From Chromatiales bacterium (GTDB lineage Bacteria; Pseudomonadota; Gammaproteobacteria; UBA6429; Thiohalophilaceae): 40,749 nucleotides of DNA. Positions 37,458 to 40,749 of the stretch are shown in pieces. How positions within the stretch are numbered: position 1 is the first letter of the stretch; each line of letters starts with the position of its first letter. The translations under genes and the position numbers were made by a program. The notes below the pieces were generated by a model that saw nothing but the letters and a program-made list of their open reading frames with translations, was not told the DNA's origin and did not search any database. The stretch covers positions 1 through 40,749 of the forward strand of contig JALVOC010000057.1 in NCBI GenBank assembly GCA_027032075.1, read 5' to 3'.

Positions 37458-38648
37458 ATGGCACTCGTCAATATGCGCGACATGCTTTATCACGCCTACC
37501 GTAACGGCTATGCGGTGGGGGCCTTCGACCTTGTCAGTCTTGATTTTCTGGAAGGCATCATGGCTGCCGCCGAACGATGCCGCTCACCGGTCATCCTGAG
37601 TCTGGCGGAATCCCATTTCGATTATTTTGATTTCGAACTGATCATGCCAGCCGTTGAAACCGCGGCCCGTCGTTCCCCCGTACCGGTTGCGATCCATCTG
37701 GACCACGGGGCGAGCCTTGCTTCAGCAGTACGCGCCATCAACCAGGGATGTAATGGCATTATGGTTGATGCTTCTCACGAAGCGCTTGCTGACAACATAC
37801 GTTCAACCCGGGCCGTGGTGGATATGGCCCACGCCTGTGGTGTGCCCGTAGAGGGCGAACTGGGCGATGTGCCAGGCGTGGAAGTTGAAGATGCAGAACG
37901 TCACCCCGGCAAGATCGCCTGCACCACAGTGGATGCTGCGCGAAACTACGTGAAACAAACCGCCGTGGACTTCCTGGCGGTTTCCATCGGCACGGTACAC
38001 GGCCGGATGAAAACCGAAGCGGGACTGGATTACCAGCAACTGGAAGCAATCAACGAAACGCTGAAAATTCCATTGGTCATTCACGGCGGCGCGGGCTTGA
38101 ATGACGATCAGTTCCAACGACTGATCCGCAGTGGCGTGGCCAAGATAAACTACGATACGGCGCTCGCCGATGCAGCCGGCAAACAAGTTCGAACCCATGG
38201 TGTTGCCATACACCAAGGCGGCTACACTGAGCTGATGAAAGGCGTCAGAGATGTCATCAGCGCCGAAGCAGAACGCTGCATGCGGGTATGGGGAAGTATT
38301 GATCGCGCCACGGAACTTCTGGCCCAGTGCACACCCTGGGCACCGGTGGAGCACGTGATCATCTACAACGTTAGCGACATAAGCGAACATGAGGTGGAGA
38401 CCATGATGGCCGAGGGCCGCCGGGTACTCAGTGCCATCCCCGGCGTACGGGAAGTGGTCACCGGCCGTGCAGTAAGGGAAGATGCGAAGTATCGCTACAC
38501 CTGGCTGGTGCGTTTCTGCCATCCGGCGGTCATCGATAGCTACCGCGAGCACCCGGCACATGTGGCATTTGCCGACAAACAGTTTCGACCCGTGGCTGGA
38601 GAACGCATCAGTATCGACTACCAGACAACCGGTCGGGAAAGTACCTGA
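37458..38648 (+). CDS. class II fructose/tagatose-bisphosphate aldolase fused to C-terminal Dabb domain
   Basis: A 396-residue protein with an N-terminal class II (zinc) ketose-bisphosphate aldolase. Residues 1-285 form the barrel: D82 and H83 in IHLDHGAS, E134 in EGELGDVPG, H181 in GTVHG and H209 in VIHGGAG are the catalytic acid and metal ligands. The final KINYDTAL is the phosphate-binding end. Residues about 297-390 are a stress-responsive A/B barrel (Dabb) domain with VEHVIIYNV, SAIPGVREVVTG and SYREHPAHVAFAD. The ATG at 37458 follows GGAGGAAAGG. The aldolase part is closest in style to the KbaY/GatY type. The role of the fused domain is unknown; it could be a dimer-forming or small-molecule binding module. 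Confidence 0.9.
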   Translation: MALVNMRDMLYHAYRNGYAVGAFDLVSLDFLEGIMAAAERCRSPVILSLAESHFDYFDFELIMPAVETAARRSPVPVAIHLDHGASLASAVRAINQGCNGIMVDASHEALADNIRSTRAVVDMAHACGVPVEGELGDVPGVEVEDAERHPGKIACTTVDAARNYVKQTAVDFLAVSIGTVHGRMKTEAGLDYQQLEAINETLKIPLVIHGGAGLNDDQFQRLIRSGVAKINYDTALADAAGKQVRTHGVAIHQGGYTELMKGVRDVISAEAERCMRVWGSIDRATELLAQCTPWAPVEHVIIYNVSDISEHEVETMMAEGRRVLSAIPGVREVVTGRAVREDAKYRYTWLVRFCHPAVIDSYREHPAHVAFADKQFRPVAGERISIDYQTTGREST

Positions 38649-38780
38649 GAACTTATTGCAGCATACCGTCACTTTCATAGTGATGGCACGAGGAACCTGA
38701 CACCACGCGAACCCCGCGCCTTGACGAATGAACCATCAACAACCGCCACATACTGTTGCTCTCACAAAGGCACCAACACC
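38649..38780. other. spacer between aldolase gene and repeat array
   Basis: No gene is supported. A short inverted repeat (TCACT/AGTGA, about 38670-38684) follows the aldolase stop but has no T-run, so I do not call a terminator. Confidence 0.5.
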
Positions 38781-38845
38781 TGCAGGATGCGGTGAGCCCG
38801 CGAACCGCATCGATAGCCAAATACAAGGATCATTCCGGAATCCTT
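38781..38845 (+). repeat. left flanking REP plus 31-bp tail
   Basis: A forward REP (38781-38812) followed by GCCAAATACAAGGATCATTC and CGGAATCCTT. The same pair recurs at the right end, so the array is bracketed by direct repeats of about 65 bp. Confidence 0.85.
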
Positions 38846-39876
38846 CACCTGTAGGATGCGGTGAGCCTGCGAACCGCATCGGTCGCGGGACTTCGCCATA
38901 AATCGCCTTGGGAAAATTCAGAAGTCTTTTTTTACCTTATCCAACCACACCGACATCTCCATGTTCATCGCCTGGCCATACGCCGCAGTTCGCGATCGAT
39001 GCGGTTCGTGCCTCACCGCATCCTACAGGTTACCCAGGCCTCGAATTATTTCATGTAGGATGCGGTAAGCCCGCGAACCGCATCTGTCGCGGGACTTCGC
39101 CATAAATCGCCTTGGGAAAATTCAGAAGTCTTTTTTTACCTTATCCAACCACACCGACACCTTGATGTACATCGGCTTGGTCATACACCGCAGATCGCGA
39201 TCGATGCGGTTCGTACCTCACCGCATCCTACAGGTTACCCGAACCTCGAATTATTTCATGTAGGATGCGGTAAGCCCGCGAACCGCATCTGTCGCGGTTG
39301 CTTTACCGTAAAACGTCCGGAGATGATTCAGAAGTCTTTTTTTACCTTATCCAACCACACCGACACCTCCATGTTCATCGGCTTGGTCATACACCGCAGA
39401 TCGCGATCGATGCGGTTCGTGCCTCACCGCATCCTACAGGTTACCCGAACCTCGAATTATTTCATGTAGGATGCGGTAAGCCTGCGAACCGCATCGATCG
39501 CGGTGGCTTTACCGTAAAACGTCCGGGGATGATTCAGAAGTCTTTTTTTGCCTTATACAACCACACCGACACCTTGATGTTCATCGGCTTGGTCATACAC
39601 CGCAGATCGCGATCGATGCGGTTCGTACCTCACCGCATCCTACAGGTTACCCGGGCCTAGAATTATTTAATGTAGGATGTGGTGAAGCTTGCGAACCGCA
39701 TCGGTCGCGGTGATGTTACCGTAAACCGCCCAGGGAAGATTCAGAAGTCTTTTTTACCTTATACAACCACACAGACATCTCCATGTTCATCGGCTGGCCA
39801 TACGCCGCAGTTCGCGATCGATGCGGTTCGTGCCTCACCGCATCCTACAGGTTACCCGGGCCTAGAATTATTTAAT

Positions 39877-39941
39877 GTAGGATGTGGTGAGCTTGCGAAC
39901 CGCATCGATCGCCAAATACAAGGATCATTCCGGAATCCTTT
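39877..39941 (+). repeat. right flanking REP plus 31-bp tail
   Basis: A forward REP (39877-39908) followed by the same GCCAAATACAAGGATCATTC and CGGAATCCTT tail as at the left end. The tail contains the perfect palindrome TTCCGGAA inside AAGGA/TCCTT arms. Confidence 0.85.
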
Positions 39942-40080
39942 CTCCCGCAACAAACAAAATGATCCCCACATAAAAACCTTTGCAATTTCCACATCCTGAC
40001 AAGAGTCCTTCAACCCATACCTTACGCCCCGCTCAAACACTCCGCGAGACACCCTTGGCCTCCGGTTCTTGCTGAATGGC

Positions 40081-40107
40081 AAAAAAAGCACGGCCAAATG
40101 GCCGTGC
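40081..40107 (-). terminator. intrinsic terminator of the PKD-repeat protein gene
   Basis: On the minus strand the perfect 8-bp stem GCACGGCC/GGCCGTGC with a 4-base loop is followed directly by seven T. It lies 26 bp after the stop codon of the surface protein gene. Confidence 0.93.
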
Positions 40108-40132
40108 CAATTACCCCCGACTCCTTACTATA

Positions 40133-40749
40133 TTAATCGCTCTGGTTTTTACGACGCCGCACCAGATAGAACATCGAGATGAAGAACAACATCCCCGGCA
40201 ATAATGGATCGAATTCAGCCCGGGAATCGATGGTACAACCACCACCGCCACCACTGCTACCACCGCTGCTGCTACTGCTACTACCACCGCTGCTGCTACT
40301 GCTGGAAGAACCACCACCAGTCCTGTTCACCACGACATCAACACTGTCTGTTGCCGTCGCCCCATCGTTATCGGTGACAGTCAGTTCAAAGGTTAACGTA
40401 CCTGCACTGGCGGGGGCGGTAAAGGCGGGGGTTGCCGTATTCGCACCGGTCAACGTTACGGCTGTGCCCGCAGTCTGTGCCCAATTGTAACCGGCAATCG
40501 TACCATCGGGATCGCTGCTGCCACTGCCGTCAAGGGTCACACTGTCACCCGTGGTAACGGTTTGATCCGGCCCGGCATTGGCGGTAGGAGGAACATTGGC
40601 AGGAGCATTCACCACGACATTCACACTGTCTGTTGCCGTCGCCCCATCGTTATCGGTGACAGTCAGTTCAAAGGTTAACGTACCTGCACTGGCGGGGGCG
40701 GTAAAGGCGGGGGTTGCCGTATTCGCACCGGTCAACGTTACGGCTGTGC
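40133..40749 (-). CDS. PKD/REJ-like repeat surface protein with CTERM-type sorting tail, 5'-truncated
   Basis: About 205 C-terminal residues of a larger protein; the frame is open through the window edge. It shows one complete and one partial copy of a 94-residue immunoglobulin-like PKD/REJ-type repeat (PPTANAGPDQTVTTGDSVTL ... FELTVTDNDGATATDSVDV). After a Ser/Gly linker of about 28 residues comes GGGGGCTIDSRAEFDPLLPG, a hydrophobic helix (MLFFISMFYLV) and the basic end RRRKNQSD. The Cys, the DPLLP step, the helix and the Arg cluster match CTERM signals, closest to what I know of JDVT-CTERM, which are processed by a dedicated intramembrane protease. The protein is thus probably anchored, cut and released or displayed at the surface. 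The N-terminal part, and so the real function, lies outside. Confidence 0.85.
   Translation of the reverse strand, partial: TAVTLTGANTATPAFTAPASAGTLTFELTVTDNDGATATDSVNVVVNAPANVPPTANAGPDQTVTTGDSVTLDGSGSSDPDGTIAGYNWAQTAGTAVTLTGANTATPAFTAPASAGTLTFELTVTDNDGATATDSVDVVVNRTGGGSSSSSSSGGSSSSSSGGSSGGGGGCTIDSRAEFDPLLPGMLFFISMFYLVRRRKNQSD
40331..40467 (-). repeat. PKD-like module, copy nearest C-terminus (282-bp period)
   Basis: This stretch equals 40613-40749 at nearly every base; the only differences I see are two bases near 40339. The spacing is 282 bp, exactly 94 codons. Such identity at DNA level suggests recent duplication or ongoing gene conversion. Confidence 0.88.
40613..40749 (-). repeat. PKD-like module, second copy cut by window edge
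   Basis: Second copy of the 282-bp unit, continuing past the window end; more copies may lie beyond. Confidence 0.88.

Larger units (their letters stand above)
38781..39941. repeat. tandem array of five ~205-bp BIME-like units with REP sequences in alternating orientation
   Basis: Units begin at 38851, 39055, 39260, 39466 and 39672 (204-206 bp apart), each with a forward REP (GTAGGATGCGGTGAGC, then GCGAACCGCATC). Near the end of each is its reverse complement (inverted REPs at about 38998-39028, 39203-39233, 39409-39439, 39615-39645 and 39820-39850). Each REP is itself an imperfect hairpin, GATGCGGT/ACCGCATC. Between them is a conserved ~115-bp segment that includes CAGAAGTC and a T-run. Two further forward REPs flank the array (38781 and 39877), each followed by the same ~31-bp element. 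Long plus-strand frames through the array, e.g. 39298-39660, are made of repeat and are not genes. REPs of this type are usually spread by RAYT transposases acting in trans; none is seen here. Confidence 0.93.

Noticed and set aside
39298-39660. 120-codon plus-strand reading frame in the repeat region
   Set aside because: It runs through the tandem repeat units and shows the same peptide twice, with no ribosome binding site or family; it is a by-product of the 205-bp period.
38781-39941. CRISPR array
   Set aside because: Units are about 205 bp with conserved inner segments and internal inverted REPs; there are no unique spacers and no cas genes.

Overview
This is chromosomal DNA from a Gram-negative bacterium, most likely a gammaproteobacterium. 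The evidence is a complete lipid A/Kdo/heptose core gene set, the glnE-ilvE-(hld)-waaF order known from Pseudomonas-type genomes, a TolC gene, a CspA gene and REP-type repeats. A position near the Chromatiales/Thiotrichales is a guess from overall gene style. No tRNA, rRNA, CRISPR array, integrase or insertion sequence was seen.

Left part (1-12.9 kb): the 3' part of a DUF1631 gene; a small unknown gene; a peroxiredoxin-glutaredoxin fusion with a strong terminator; a two-gene RND efflux operon (adaptor lipoprotein plus AcrB-like pump); a cold-shock protein with its own leader; thiC under a TPP riboswitch; an isoaspartyl methyltransferase-like gene; and a TolC-type outer-membrane protein followed 3 bp later by an isochorismatase-family hydrolase.

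Centre (13.5-29.5 kb): a lipopolysaccharide locus. It opens with one 732-residue protein that joins a complete LpxL/HtrB-type lipid A acyltransferase to a complete WaaA-type Kdo transferase. A Kdo kinase (KdkA) follows in convergent orientation. Then come seven GT9 (heptosyltransferase-superfamily) genes including waaF, one GT4, one WaaE-like GT2, an O-antigen ligase, hldD and hldE. Together they make ADP-heptose, build and phosphorylate the inner core, extend it and ligate O-antigen. A tiny zinc-finger gene and ilvE sit upstream of hldE, and glnE upstream of those.

Right part (33.8-40.7 kb): a Na+/H+ antiporter of the NapA-like (Asp-Asp) type beside an NhaR-type LysR regulator; an HPF/RaiA-like ribosome factor; a Bax-inhibitor-1 family membrane protein; a class II aldolase fused to a C-terminal Dabb domain; about 1.1 kb of five tandem ~205-bp repeat units, each carrying two REP-like sequences in opposite orientation; and the C-terminal end of a PKD-like repeat surface protein with a CTERM-type sorting tail.

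The strongest candidates for something little described are the acyltransferase-Kdo transferase fusion with its internal membrane segment, the aldolase-Dabb fusion and the mosaic REP array. No wholly new multi-gene system was recognised.
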